From a virus: 64,000 bases of DNA. Of the stretch, positions 50,896 to 57,730 are shown one piece after another. Position 1 is the stretch's first letter, and each line of letters begins with the position of its first letter. The position numbers and the translations under genes are program-made. The notes under the pieces are model-generated. The model saw nothing but the letters and a program-made list of their open reading frames with translations. It did not search any database and had not been told where the DNA came from. Location: the IMG/VR virus record IMGVR_UViG_3300042389_001739, positions 1-64,000 of that record; one strand, given 5' to 3'.

Positions 50896-51684
50896 TTAAT
50901 CTCCTTTGTACTTGTTTACCCGGTACATCCGGGTTTTTTCTGTGAAATGGACCATTTGCTGGTAATGAATCAGACAATCCTGGTTAAGAATCACCAGCCA
51001 GTCCAGCTTACCAAGGTCAGTCAAGGCATCCAGTAGTGTCGTATCGCTTGCGTCCGAAAATATCTTGCTGGCCAGCGGCGGATAGAACTCAAAAGTATGA
51101 AAAACCTTCTGATCCGTTTTCGGTATAAGCTGCAAGCCACAATGTTGCAGCACCAACTCGCCTTTAAGATTAATCACCGGCGTCGCAAATTGCACCGTTA
51201 CGTGTGCCTTCAGCAAAACATGAGGACCTCTGCGAGAATCGAAAAAAGGCAACGATGCCCCAAGCGGCCAATGCCTCTTCCAGATCGCTATGCAACTGGC
51301 GTCACGCACATCAGCTGGAACCTGCATGATCGCATCATACATGGGCCTGATACGGCTGCGTACGTAACACCATGGGCACGTAAGAGGGCGATTGCACACC
51401 CGCGAGCGTGGTCTCATGTAAAAACCAAGCGGCGGACAGTGCATGCGGTACGTGTACTCCAGCCGCTTTTCCGGACTGCACTCTATCAACCGGTAATACT
51501 GCTGGCGTAAACGCTTCTGCAAGTGTGCTGCCTTGGTCAGGTCAGTCTTCTGGTGCGATTCATAATTCGCTGGCAGCACACATCGACGTACCAGGTCAAG
51601 GTCTAAGGATTCCTTTACTTTTAACAGCTTCGGCACGGTTTTAAGTGTCGGGTAGCTTGTGTCGAAATCAGGGGTTTTACCCAT
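50896..51684 (-). CDS. Rep-like zinc-finger protein (possible replication initiator)
   Basis: 262 residues with AAGGAG ahead of ATG. The centre MRPRSRVCNRPLTCPWCYVRSRIRPMYDAI resembles the C..R.CPxCxxRR zinc motif of rolling-circle Rep proteins, and DSRRGPHVLLKAHVTVQF follows where those carry an HxH-type strand (only one His is kept). Later LVILNQDCLIHYQQMVHF offers a tyrosine. The full HUH and catalytic Tyr motifs are not convincing, so initiator activity is an inference. The gene lies immediately beside the 531-bp inverted-repeat region, as expected for a replication protein and its origin. Confidence 0.6.
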   Translation of the reverse strand: MGKTPDFDTSYPTLKTVPKLLKVKESLDLDLVRRCVLPANYESHQKTDLTKAAHLQKRLRQQYYRLIECSPEKRLEYTYRMHCPPLGFYMRPRSRVCNRPLTCPWCYVRSRIRPMYDAIMQVPADVRDASCIAIWKRHWPLGASLPFFDSRRGPHVLLKAHVTVQFATPVINLKGELVLQHCGLQLIPKTDQKVFHTFEFYPPLASKIFSDASDTTLLDALTDLGKLDWLVILNQDCLIHYQQMVHFTEKTRMYRVNKYKGD

Positions 51685-51781
51685 TGAAATCTCCTTCGGT
51701 TATAACGGGGGTGCTAAACCGCAAAATCGTAGCAAAATTAACTGTTGTTTAAAATAGTTGGTAACTTTATCAAACATAAGC

Positions 51782-51852
51782 GTTTATAAAAAATATCAAT
51801 TTTGTTGAGATAAAGTTACGTTACTGCTGTCTTTTTCCTACGGAAAAGACAG
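51782..51852 (+). repeat. 71-bp inverted repeat, left arm
   Basis: Matches the reverse complement of 52067-52137 at 68 of 71 positions. Its inner end is itself a hairpin (CTGTCTTTT, then TCCTACGG, then AAAAGACAG). Two of the three differences (CTGTC/GACAG here, CTATC/GATAG in the other arm) are compensatory, preserving the small stem. Confidence 0.85.
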
Positions 51853-52066
51853 AATGTAAGGCTTTTAAGAGCCTTACATATGTTCAGTATAAAAAGATAA
51901 ATTAAAATAGATTATTAACTATTCACGGCGGCCCTACTGGGCTAGTCGCAGCTAACTTGGTTGTTTGCTCTGATTAACCCCACAGGGCACGCCGTAAATA
52001 GATGGTTCTTTATTTGTTTTTATTTTTATTAAAACATAACAAGCGTTTCTATCAAACGCTTGTATT
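51853..52066. other. Centre of the inverted-repeat element (hairpins and GC stem)
   Basis: Stems: ATGTAAGGCT/AGCCTTACAT (51854-51879, 10 bp); a long stem CTATTCACGGCG (51919-51930) with CGCCGTAAATAG (51990-52001), one C-A mismatch; a local GCCC-TACT-GGGC (51931-51942); and ACAAGCGTTT/AAACGCTTGT (52039-52063, 10 bp). No coding frame is convincing and a tRNA-like fold fails. Confidence 0.6.
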
Positions 52067-52137
52067 CTATCTTTTCCGTAGGAAAAAGATAGCAGTAACG
52101 TAACTTTATCTCAACAAAATTGATATTTTCTATAAAC
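52067..52137 (-). repeat. 71-bp inverted repeat, right arm
   Basis: Reverse complement of 51782-51852 except three positions. Weak similarity continues outside both arms (TATCAAACATAAGC versus TAATCAAAAAAG read inward), so the true repeat may be a little longer. Confidence 0.85.
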
Positions 52138-52215
52138 TTTTTTGATTATGTAATTTAGCCGCTGTTTATCGCAACAGGTAAATTACAGAGCCTATCAGCT
52201 TAATTATGCGCGATG

Positions 52216-52497
52216 CTAGGTAGCATCAGGTGTACTTTGGCTGATCGCAGCTATCACCTGTTCTGGTAGTATGCTTTGAACTGTCACGTGCTTTTCTTCA
52301 TCTGCTATCTTGCCTTGCCCTGCAGCCTGGAGCGTATAGATCAAGGCTGCGCCCAGTAGTGCTAACGCCTTGATGTGCGACGGGTCAGGCACAGCACCAC
52401 CGTAGAGGTCCAGGTTGCACAGGCACCTGGTTTCGTCATCAACGTCGCTGAACTTGGCAAATACGTTCTCTGCCAGCTGGTAGTATTCACAACTCAT
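52216..52497 (-). CDS. Small hypothetical protein
   Basis: 93 residues with AGGG ahead of ATG. Helical, with DETRCLCNLDLYGG and LALLGAALIYTLQAAG (a hydrophobic helix of about 16 residues, too short for a confident membrane span). Its stop lies inside the small hairpin GATGCTACCTAGCATC. No family recognised. Confidence 0.6.
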   Translation of the reverse strand: MSCEYYQLAENVFAKFSDVDDETRCLCNLDLYGGAVPDPSHIKALALLGAALIYTLQAAGQGKIADEEKHVTVQSILPEQVIAAISQSTPDAT

Positions 52498-52537
52498 TCT
52501 TGCCCTGCTTTCTTTTAATTTTCTTTATCAGGCGTAA

Positions 52538-52900
52538 TCACGTTTCTAAATCTACCAAGCAATCAGGGCCTAACCCGTTTAATCTATCAATTACAGTCTG
52601 CATTTGTCTTTTTGTTTCTTCACGTTTTCTTTCTAACTGAACACTGGATAAAATTTGCAAGATGAACGCGGCTTTGACAAGAGAATGTTCGTTGTCACCC
52701 CAAGCCTCTAATTGTAGTTGAGCGTCAAAAATCTTAAACGCTTTGTCGCAACTTTTGAATAGTTCAGAACGTTTAATAAAGACTTTCTTTTCAAGCTTTA
52801 AGAGTTCTAGTTCACCTCTTACCCAAACCGTAGTGAAGTGCTTAAAGTCAAATACAGCGGAGTCAGGTTTTAATGCGTTTTCTTTTTTCTGTTTGTCCAT
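52538..52900 (-). CDS. Hypothetical helical protein
   Basis: 120 residues with AAAGG upstream. Mostly helical and charged (TVWVRGELELLKLEKKVFIKRSELFKSCDKAFK, QLERKREETKRQMQTVIDRL). The region has a higher AT content than the replication block, as do its neighbours at 52-54 kb. No domain recognised. Confidence 0.6.
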   Translation of the reverse strand: MDKQKKENALKPDSAVFDFKHFTTVWVRGELELLKLEKKVFIKRSELFKSCDKAFKIFDAQLQLEAWGDNEHSLVKAAFILQILSSVQLERKREETKRQMQTVIDRLNGLGPDCLVDLET

Positions 52901-52946
52901 CGTGCAGACCTTTCATTAGCTATGGTCAGGTTTAATTTTCGATGCC

Positions 52947-53270
52947 TCAACGATAAAACGTTGCGTTAGGTAGTAGTTTTCTTATTTCGCTTTTCGCTTC
53001 GGCACGGTTATGCACCCGTACAAAAACGCGTATTGTCTGGTCGGCGTTTGCAGCAACGTATACGGTTGGTGTACTTACCCAATTTCTTGCGCTATTAAAT
53101 CCCCAAATTGGTCCACCCCAGTAAGCGCCGCCTTCGTCGTAGTCATGGTCATACCACCGAATCTTTTGTAAATAAAGCTTTACTGCTTTATTTGAGTCTT
53201 CAGGTAATTTACTTGGTCGCCCCATGGGCGCGCCAAGTTTAGAATCTACCTTCTCAAGAATTATTTTCAT
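52947..53270 (-). CDS. Conserved-type phage protein (YDxGGAYWG motif)
   Basis: 107 residues. DYDEGGAYWGGPIWGFNSARNW in the middle matches a YD.GGAYWG segment common in small phage proteins of unknown function (from memory). The C-terminus reads TIRVFVRVHNRAEAKSEIRKLLP. The N-terminus has GRPSKLPEDSNKAVK, like a small DNA-binding leader. Confidence 0.7.
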   Translation of the reverse strand: MKIILEKVDSKLGAPMGRPSKLPEDSNKAVKLYLQKIRWYDHDYDEGGAYWGGPIWGFNSARNWVSTPTVYVAANADQTIRVFVRVHNRAEAKSEIRKLLPNATFYR

Positions 53271-53286
53271 CTCGTTTGCCTGGTCT

Positions 53287-53514
53287 TCAATAGCTAATGT
53301 TAACTACCTGTTCGTACACTATTTCAGTATCAGGAGTTTTTTCAAAAAGCACTTCTTTCCATACGTCGTCGTTTTCTTTGTAGCGATACGCTTCTATTAC
53401 TTCAATTTTCCCTGCAGTCTTTCCGTTGGCTAACTCGTTATATCCCATGTTGACTACTACTCGCAACTTAGGGTCAAGCTTTGCCAAAGTGGCCATTACG
53501 CCTTCAACCGTCAT
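53287..53514 (-). CDS. Small hypothetical protein
   Basis: 75 residues starting MTVEGVMATLAKLDPKLRVVVNMGYNELA. An alpha/beta unit with KIEVIEAYRYKEND follows. A weak GAG site precedes the ATG. No family recognised. Confidence 0.55.
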   Translation of the reverse strand: MTVEGVMATLAKLDPKLRVVVNMGYNELANGKTAGKIEVIEAYRYKENDDVWKEVLFEKTPDTEIVYEQVVNISY

Positions 53515-53545
53515 ATTTTTTCTCTATTAACTAAGAGTGTGTATA

Positions 53546-53953
53546 TTACTGATCAGCCCAACAGCCGTTTTGTCTGCAAAAATTGGCAATTTCCTCTGGC
53601 CAAGGGCACCGAAAGTTCAAGCTTTTCACCCATGCTGCAAATTTTTCCATGTCCTCCCTTGCTGCATCAATTTTTTCCCTTGGTGGGTAATGAAAAACGA
53701 TATAATCGTCATCGATGCTGTTGATGGCCGCCCGTAGCCAATATTTTTTAGCTTCAAGATCTTCCTCAATGCCTCCGTGCACAAGCAATGCTGGACGCCC
53801 ATAGCTGAATATTAGACTCTGCGAATCGGGACGCAGCAGTCCGGAAAAGCGGTCTCCTGATATTTTTAACTGAAACAGTTCTGTGGCTGTTTCAATTCCG
53901 GTCGGCCAACTCAGTAAATTGTCTTCTGGTTTTGCCAGTATGATTTGGCTCAT
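53546..53953 (-). CDS. Hypothetical protein
   Basis: 135 residues with AAGGA upstream. Segments include FQLKISGDRFSGLLRPDSQSLIFSYG, an acidic central helix and FHYPPREKIDAAREDMEKFAAWVKSLNF. Its 213-bp upstream region is unusually structured and is listed separately. Confidence 0.6.
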   Translation of the reverse strand: MSQIILAKPEDNLLSWPTGIETATELFQLKISGDRFSGLLRPDSQSLIFSYGRPALLVHGGIEEDLEAKKYWLRAAINSIDDDYIVFHYPPREKIDAAREDMEKFAAWVKSLNFRCPWPEEIANFCRQNGCWADQ

Positions 53954-54166
53954 GTTTTTCCTTTTTAACTAAACTCTGTCCAACCACAGGCTCAAACGCG
54001 ATCCTCGTTCGATCCCTTGGGTACTTGCGGTTACAAGATTTATCCTGGCCTGGGATGTTGTACCAGGTCAGGATGCACGCTGAAGCAGAGAGACTTCAGG
54101 CACCTGGGCTACCACCATACTTAACGTCTTTTGACTATATGGTGGATGGACAAGAGTGTTGTCTGC
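53954..54166. other. Structured intergenic region
   Basis: No gene of more than 16 codons with a ribosome site. Four to five adjacent stems on the minus strand: CCACCATA/TATGGTGG, CTGAAG/CTTCAG, CCTGACCTGG/CCAGGCCAGG (10 bp with one G-U) and CTTGTAACCGCAAG. ATAAATCTTGT is followed by TACCC, a pair also found in the leader at 54697-54791. It may be a structured leader or small RNA. A tRNA-like reading was not supported. Confidence 0.4.
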
Positions 54167-54388
54167 TTAACTGGTTAAAAGTTTACCAAGCTGATTCAGC
54201 GTTTCCACTGGTAAATTTAATTTTGCTATATTTTGCTTCAGCCACACTATTGTTTCTGGCTTGCTCGCGTCACAGCGTTCCCTCGGTATCTGTGGTAACG
54301 AGATTAACAACGATTGCAGTGCTGCCTGGTGGCGATGTTTTGCATTTTGCCTTTTATAGAAAACTGTTTCTTTTTCTTTTATATTCAT
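54167..54388 (-). CDS. Small hypothetical protein
   Basis: 73 residues, coupled by ATGA to 54385-54696. Basic N-terminus (KETVFYKRQNAKHRHQAAL), then SKPETIVWLKQNIAKLNLPVETLNQLG. A fully helical prediction. It may work with the alpha-CTD-like protein by coupling, but no motif shows this. Confidence 0.6.
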   Translation of the reverse strand: MNIKEKETVFYKRQNAKHRHQAALQSLLISLPQIPRERCDASKPETIVWLKQNIAKLNLPVETLNQLGKLLTS

Positions 54389-54696
54389 ATTTCTTCTTTA
54401 ATTGGCAGTTTTAGCTCTACAAGGAGTTGTCTGCATTTTTTCATGGTAATTTCTCCCAGGTTAGGGATTTCCGCCAATTCGTTTAACGATACTTTGGTTA
54501 AATCACCAACCGTCAAAATTCCGTACTGTTCCAAGTTATTTGCTAACCGCACTGGAATACCGACGTCCGTTAACGAAACCGTGTGCCAGTATGCGATCCG
54601 CTGGTTTTCCCGGTCTGTTGCTGTGTAATACTTAGCCCAATAAGGCTCCGGTTTGCAACGCCTCTTGCGTTTGGCAGGGCCTCCATGCTCTTCCAT
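54385..54696 (-). CDS. RNA polymerase alpha C-terminal-domain-like protein
   Basis: 103 residues. After a basic leader (AKRKRRCKPEPYWAKY), residues about 41-100 align well by eye with the alpha-CTD fold. They read VSLTDVGIPVRLANNLEQYGILTVGDLTKVS, then LNELAEIPNLGEITMKKCRQLLVELKLPI. This keeps the hydrophobic spacing and the NLG turn of the helix-hairpin-helix. In the host enzyme this domain contacts UP elements and activators. A stand-alone phage copy could bind host promoters or replace/compete with the host domain. Target and outcome are unknown. Confidence 0.75.
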   Translation of the reverse strand: MEEHGGPAKRKRRCKPEPYWAKYYTATDRENQRIAYWHTVSLTDVGIPVRLANNLEQYGILTVGDLTKVSLNELAEIPNLGEITMKKCRQLLVELKLPIKEEI

Positions 54697-54791
54697 TTTT
54701 GTGTAATCTCGCAGTTAAAGCCTGCCCGGTTAGCGCTATGATACCAGGCTTGGGCCATAACGCCAGACCGGGTAGAGCTCGACCACAAGAT
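54697..54791. promoter_or_regulatory. Leader of the alpha-CTD-like gene with shared motif
   Basis: On the minus strand ATAAATCTTGT, a short gap and TACCCGG, matching the same pair in 53954-54166. Inverted segments AAGCCTG and CAGGCTT lie within. No clear promoter hexamers. Confidence 0.35.
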
Positions 54792-55340
54792 TTATGTATG
54801 CAGCTGCCAGAATTTTGGCTTGGTGAGCGACGTCGTAAACGTCTCACCGGCGCCTGGCCCATGGTAGATCAGGCCGCCGTTGTATCCAAATTTGTACCCG
54901 ATGCTGTCGGTAGCATTTTCTTCGGTTAAAAATCTTTCAATAGGGTCGTCTATGCGCAGCCGTATTTGAAAAACCGCTTTCTTTGTTGGTTTTTCCGGGT
55001 AATAAAACGATACGGCAAAGCCATGTAGCGTGCCATCATCGTTTAATATGACTTTTCTTAGCGGTACTTTGAATGTCTGTCCAGTACTGTCCGTAATCTC
55101 TTTATCGGACTCGTCTACAATCCATTTTAGCTGTTCTTCTAAATCCGCGAGCATTGCTCGCGCTTGCTCCACCTTTCCTGCATGCGACAGTCCAAGTATA
55201 TAACCCAGGATAGAAGACATTCGCAGGGTAGCTGGTTGTGTCAGCAACAAGCGATTAACCCAGTGCGCTGGAATAAGCGAATTGTTTGCAGCACTACCGT
55301 ACATTTGATCGGTCACCGCTTCCAGTTTTGATTCACTCAT
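54792..55340 (-). CDS. Hypothetical protein
   Basis: 182 residues with AAGGA upstream. Helical N-terminal half (LTQPATLRMSSILGYILGLSHAGKVEQARAMLADLEEQ), a beta C-terminal half (KVILNDDGTLHGFAVSFYYPEK, VFQIRLRIDDPIERFLTEENAT). No family recognised. Overlaps the short membrane protein gene by 8 bp. Confidence 0.65.
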   Translation of the reverse strand: MSESKLEAVTDQMYGSAANNSLIPAHWVNRLLLTQPATLRMSSILGYILGLSHAGKVEQARAMLADLEEQLKWIVDESDKEITDSTGQTFKVPLRKVILNDDGTLHGFAVSFYYPEKPTKKAVFQIRLRIDDPIERFLTEENATDSIGYKFGYNGGLIYHGPGAGETFTTSLTKPKFWQLHT

Positions 55341-55467
55341 TTAATTTTCCTTGTAGTTGTTTTTCAAACCGTGCTGATTCCTGGCAAGACTCCAGACACA
55401 GCACACAAAACGCCAATAAACAGAACCAGAACACAACTGCCGATTCACTGTTTTGATTTTTTGACAT
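55333..55467 (-). CDS. Small membrane protein (44 aa)
   Basis: Short gene from ATG 55465-55467 reading MSKNQNSESAVVFWFCLLAFCVLCLESC. One hydrophobic, cysteine-rich segment (residues 10-27) and a charged soluble end (ARFEKQLQGKLNE). It starts within the end of 55445-55774 and ends 8 bp into 54792-55340, filling an otherwise empty 104-bp gap. The ribosome site (AGG, weak) is the main doubt. Confidence 0.5.
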   Translation of the reverse strand: MSKNQNSESAVVFWFCLLAFCVLCLESCQESARFEKQLQGKLNE

Positions 55468-55774
55468 ACTTGCCTACTTTACGACATAGCCGGTTCATTG
55501 ACTTTGTAAACTTGGGGGCATAGCCCTTTTCTAATGCAATTGTGTACGACAACGTACTCGTAAGCTGTAGCACTTGCACCGCCGCCCACGCGATATAGAA
55601 GTCCGCAGAGTTGGGTTTACCTGCGCGTATCCAGGCTTCTCTGCCTGTATATCCCTTGGCCCACCCGTCTGGCCCAACGCAAAGTACAATAAAACCTGGG
55701 TGTATTTGTCCTTCTTTTATCATAGATGGCGTGATTTGAGCTAACTCTGATTTTTTATAAAGTTTTTCGGTCAT
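55445..55774 (-). CDS. Hypothetical protein
   Basis: 109 residues with AGGA upstream. Contains GFIVLCVGPDGWAKGYTGREAWIRAGKP and a helical C-terminus that is very basic (FTKSMNRLCRKVGKYVKKSKQ). No family recognised. Preceded by dyad site 5. Confidence 0.65.
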   Translation of the reverse strand: MTEKLYKKSELAQITPSMIKEGQIHPGFIVLCVGPDGWAKGYTGREAWIRAGKPNSADFYIAWAAVQVLQLTSTLSYTIALEKGYAPKFTKSMNRLCRKVGKYVKKSKQ

Positions 55775-55802
55775 GCTATTTCCTGTTTACACGACCAACT
55801 GC

Positions 55803-55820
55803 TTTAAATCTGGAATTTAA
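55803..55820. promoter_or_regulatory. AT-rich dyad element, site 5
   Basis: TTTAAATCTGGAATTTAA, the reverse complement of site 1 (1702-1719). It lies between the dCTP deaminase stop (its TAA is inside the element) and the gene at 55445-55774. Confidence 0.45.
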
Positions 55821-56353
55821 CGCAACCACTCGTCACGTTCATTCCAAATTCGGCTTGGTCGTGGTCGTTGTTGTCCTGTGTACTTACCTTTATAAAGATC
55901 TTCCGGTTTAACGTCAGAGCAGGTTTCAAAGAAAATCTGGCATATTCGCATGTTGGCGTAGATTCGCAGCGGCTTGATTACCGTCACTTCCAGCGTCCAG
56001 GTGCCATCAAATCCGATGTCGCCGAACCCTGCTGTAACATGCACACTCAGCCCCAATCGTCCGGTGGACGAGCGACCTTCCACGCCCGGTACGTACTTAC
56101 TGGTGCTTGTACGTTCCTTGGTTGCCATGAGATACAGTTGATGTGGTTGCAGTACTAATCCGCCAGGCGGAATCTCATAGCTGATCGTTGGATTTTCAAT
56201 TGCTGCATCCAGGATCTCTGCGGTGTACTGCGTAACGTGACTGGCCAGGCGCAAATCGTAACTATTCGGGTTAATCTGTGCCGGATCAAACGGGTCAATC
56301 AGAATATCTCCGTTTTCCACTGACTGCCGGATTGCGCTGCCTGTCAGGATCAT
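55817..56353 (-). CDS. dcd: dCTP deaminase
   Basis: 178 residues. INPNSYDLRL near residue 28-37 and the active-site stretch VEGRSSTGRLGLSVHVTAGFGDIGFDG (R94, S95, S96, R99), plus WTLE (E122), match Dcd family motifs. The residues expected for catalysis are present. It converts dCTP to dUTP, the first step to dTTP in the pathway that also uses the thymidylate kinase at 34.7 kb. A phage may use it to shift host pools towards dTTP. Confidence 0.93.
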   Translation of the reverse strand: MILTGSAIRQSVENGDILIDPFDPAQINPNSYDLRLASHVTQYTAEILDAAIENPTISYEIPPGGLVLQPHQLYLMATKERTSTSKYVPGVEGRSSTGRLGLSVHVTAGFGDIGFDGTWTLEVTVIKPLRIYANMRICQIFFETCSDVKPEDLYKGKYTGQQRPRPSRIWNERDEWLR

Positions 56354-56370
56354 TGCTTTGACTTTCTGGC

Positions 56371-56583
56371 TTAACCGTGAATTTGACTCAGGGTTTTTAT
56401 TTTGGGATCTTCGAAGGCCGCAATCAAGCCCTGTTTAACGGCCTCCGCCATTTCTTCCGTTGTTTTACAAAAAACCGGCTGCGCGCAGCCGCGGATGACA
56501 AATCCATTGGCAATCTGCTGCACGCGTATTTGCGCGCCAATATCGTTCTGCTCTTCACGGACAATGAACTTTGGTACTATCAT
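56371..56583 (-). CDS. Small hypothetical protein
   Basis: 70 residues, coupled by ATGA with the gene at 56580. Alpha/beta: MIVPKFIVREEQNDIGAQIRVQQIANGFVIRGC, then EEMAEAVKQGLIAAFEDPK. No family recognised. Confidence 0.6.
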   Translation of the reverse strand: MIVPKFIVREEQNDIGAQIRVQQIANGFVIRGCAQPVFCKTTEEMAEAVKQGLIAAFEDPKIKTLSQIHG

Positions 56584-56747
56584 TTTTTTCCTTTAGGCGG
56601 GTAGAGCCCGCAACATGTTTGCATGCAGCGACAACAAAACCACACACGAGAGGTAGCGTCGCTGTAATACCAGGCAAGACTACCTGGTTGAATTCTATTG
56701 TTACAAGTACCGCAACTCACCGGTTTGGCCGGTGTGCGGTACTTCAT
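56580..56747 (-). CDS. Small CxxC/CCRC protein
   Basis: About 55 residues from MKYRTPAKPVSCGTCNN; a GTG start at 56789 (adding 14 residues) is possible since neither has a good ribosome site. It has C-x2-C (CGTC) and then FCCRCMQTCC, eight cysteines in 55 residues, a likely zinc-binding or disulfide-rich fold. The end is basic (PPKGKK). Nucleic-acid binding is possible. Confidence 0.6.
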   Translation of the reverse strand: MKYRTPAKPVSCGTCNNRIQPGSLAWYYSDATSRVWFCCRCMQTCCGLYPPKGKK

Positions 56748-56814
56748 GTCAGTTTTAACACTTACAGTTCTTTGCGGTATTGCTTGCACAAACTGGGATA
56801 CAAGCGACTCCAGA

Positions 56815-57393
56815 TCATCGGAAATAGGGTCCCTCCATCCAGCTTACCAGCGAATAACGTAATCCAGCGGTTACCGGAGTTACGCGGTGCCTTAGAAAAG
56901 ACGGAAACACGATAACCGTTCCCTGTTGTTTCAGCTCGGTCGGATTCGGCAGATGCGTGCAATCCGCTTCCGCCAGTTCCAGCTCCCCGCCTTCGTAGTT
57001 GGCAGGATCGCTCAGCTGGATCACCATCGACAACTTGCGGCGAAAAAGCTGACTACTGACCCAGGTGGTGTCGTGGTGCCAGTCGTAGTGCCCGGCTGTC
57101 GTTGCGGGGTATTCTGTGAATTGGATTTCGTGAAACTCAGTCACATCGAAACCAAAGGCATTCCGGTTGGCTTCTGCAAACAAAGTAGCCATACGGCCAA
57201 ACAAGTTTGCAAACCGCTGGTCAAACCGCGGGATCCAGCGGATCTGACTGCGACGTACCGTCGGGTTATAAACAGTCACCCCACCATGACCGACTTGCCC
57301 TTCCACCGGTGGATATTTTTTACACGCCTCGACAATATCAGCACAATCTTGCGCAGATAAATGTCCTTTCCAGTATTGCCACCACTGGTTCAT
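56815..57393 (-). CDS. 2-oxoglutarate/Fe(II) dioxygenase (prolyl-hydroxylase-like)
   Basis: 192 residues with AGGGA upstream. The double-stranded beta-helix metal site is complete: GHYDWHHDTTW gives H106-x-D108, FLRHRVTPV gives H169, and GLRYSLVSW supplies the 2-oxoglutarate-binding R179. ANYEGGELEL is also typical of PKHD-type enzymes. Substrate could be a protein or a nucleobase. Phage enzymes of this class have been tied to DNA base or protein modification, so a DNA-modification role is only one option. Confidence 0.85.
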   Translation of the reverse strand: MNQWWQYWKGHLSAQDCADIVEACKKYPPVEGQVGHGGVTVYNPTVRRSQIRWIPRFDQRFANLFGRMATLFAEANRNAFGFDVTEFHEIQFTEYPATTAGHYDWHHDTTWVSSQLFRRKLSMVIQLSDPANYEGGELELAEADCTHLPNPTELKQQGTVIVFPSFLRHRVTPVTAGLRYSLVSWMEGPYFR

Positions 57394-57394
57394 C

Positions 57395-57730
57395 TTAGTT
57401 TCCCTGTGCCAAGGCGGTACGAGCCGCCAATAATTTTTTACTGGTCTCAGTTAACTCGGTTTGCATGTTGGCATGATGCGCAAAAAGCACATCCAGAATC
57501 TCTGCGGCTGTCTGCAGGACCATGCCGTAACTACCCATAGCCACGTCCACGGGTTTTATTTGATTCTCGGTGCTGTTGTTGGACCACAACCCGTGGCTGA
57601 TGTCCGGTGTATCGTTTAACGCACCGTGGTAATCGTAAATTACCAGGACGCTTCTTAGTTCCGGTACGGCATTTAATGCGTGCTGACAAACCGGTTGAAA
57701 TATGTCATCAAGTTTTTGATCAAACCTCAT
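57395..57730 (-). CDS. Hypothetical protein
   Basis: 111 residues; GAGG precedes ATG 57730. Starts MRFDQKLDDIFQPVCQHALNAVPELRSVLVIYDYHGAL, a possible alpha/beta unit with YDYHG. C-terminal helix (MVLQTAAEILDVLFAHHANMQTELTETSKKLL). It starts 11 bp before the end of the DUF1360-like gene. No family recognised. Confidence 0.6.
   Translation of the reverse strand: MRFDQKLDDIFQPVCQHALNAVPELRSVLVIYDYHGALNDTPDISHGLWSNNSTENQIKPVDVAMGSYGMVLQTAAEILDVLFAHHANMQTELTETSKKLLAARTALAQGN

Larger units (their letters stand above)
51685..52215. other. Non-coding region: inverted-repeat structure, candidate origin
   Basis: No gene fits in 531 bp. Contents by position: AT-rich leader with GTAACTTTATC (51761-51771), 71-bp left arm (51782-51852), hairpins at 51854-51879 and 52039-52063, a GC-rich central stem (51919-52001), 71-bp right arm (52067-52137) and a hairpin at 52150-52186. 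GTAACTTTATC occurs three times (51761, inverted in the left arm, and in the right arm). It could be a replication origin or a MITE-like element. No target-site duplication was found. Confidence 0.6.

Noticed and set aside
51919-52001. tRNA or known riboswitch in the GC-rich core
   Set aside because: No T-loop, no anticodon stem of proper size and no recognisable aptamer core; only a long stem is supported.
54000-54060. tRNA-like T-arm (GTTCGATCCC)
   Set aside because: The flanking bases do not form the 5-bp T-stem and no acceptor or anticodon stem fits on either strand.
54025-54414. Plus-strand protein of 129 residues
   Set aside because: It lies opposite 54167-54388 and the structured gap, has no ribosome site and is composed of unusual hydrophobic runs.
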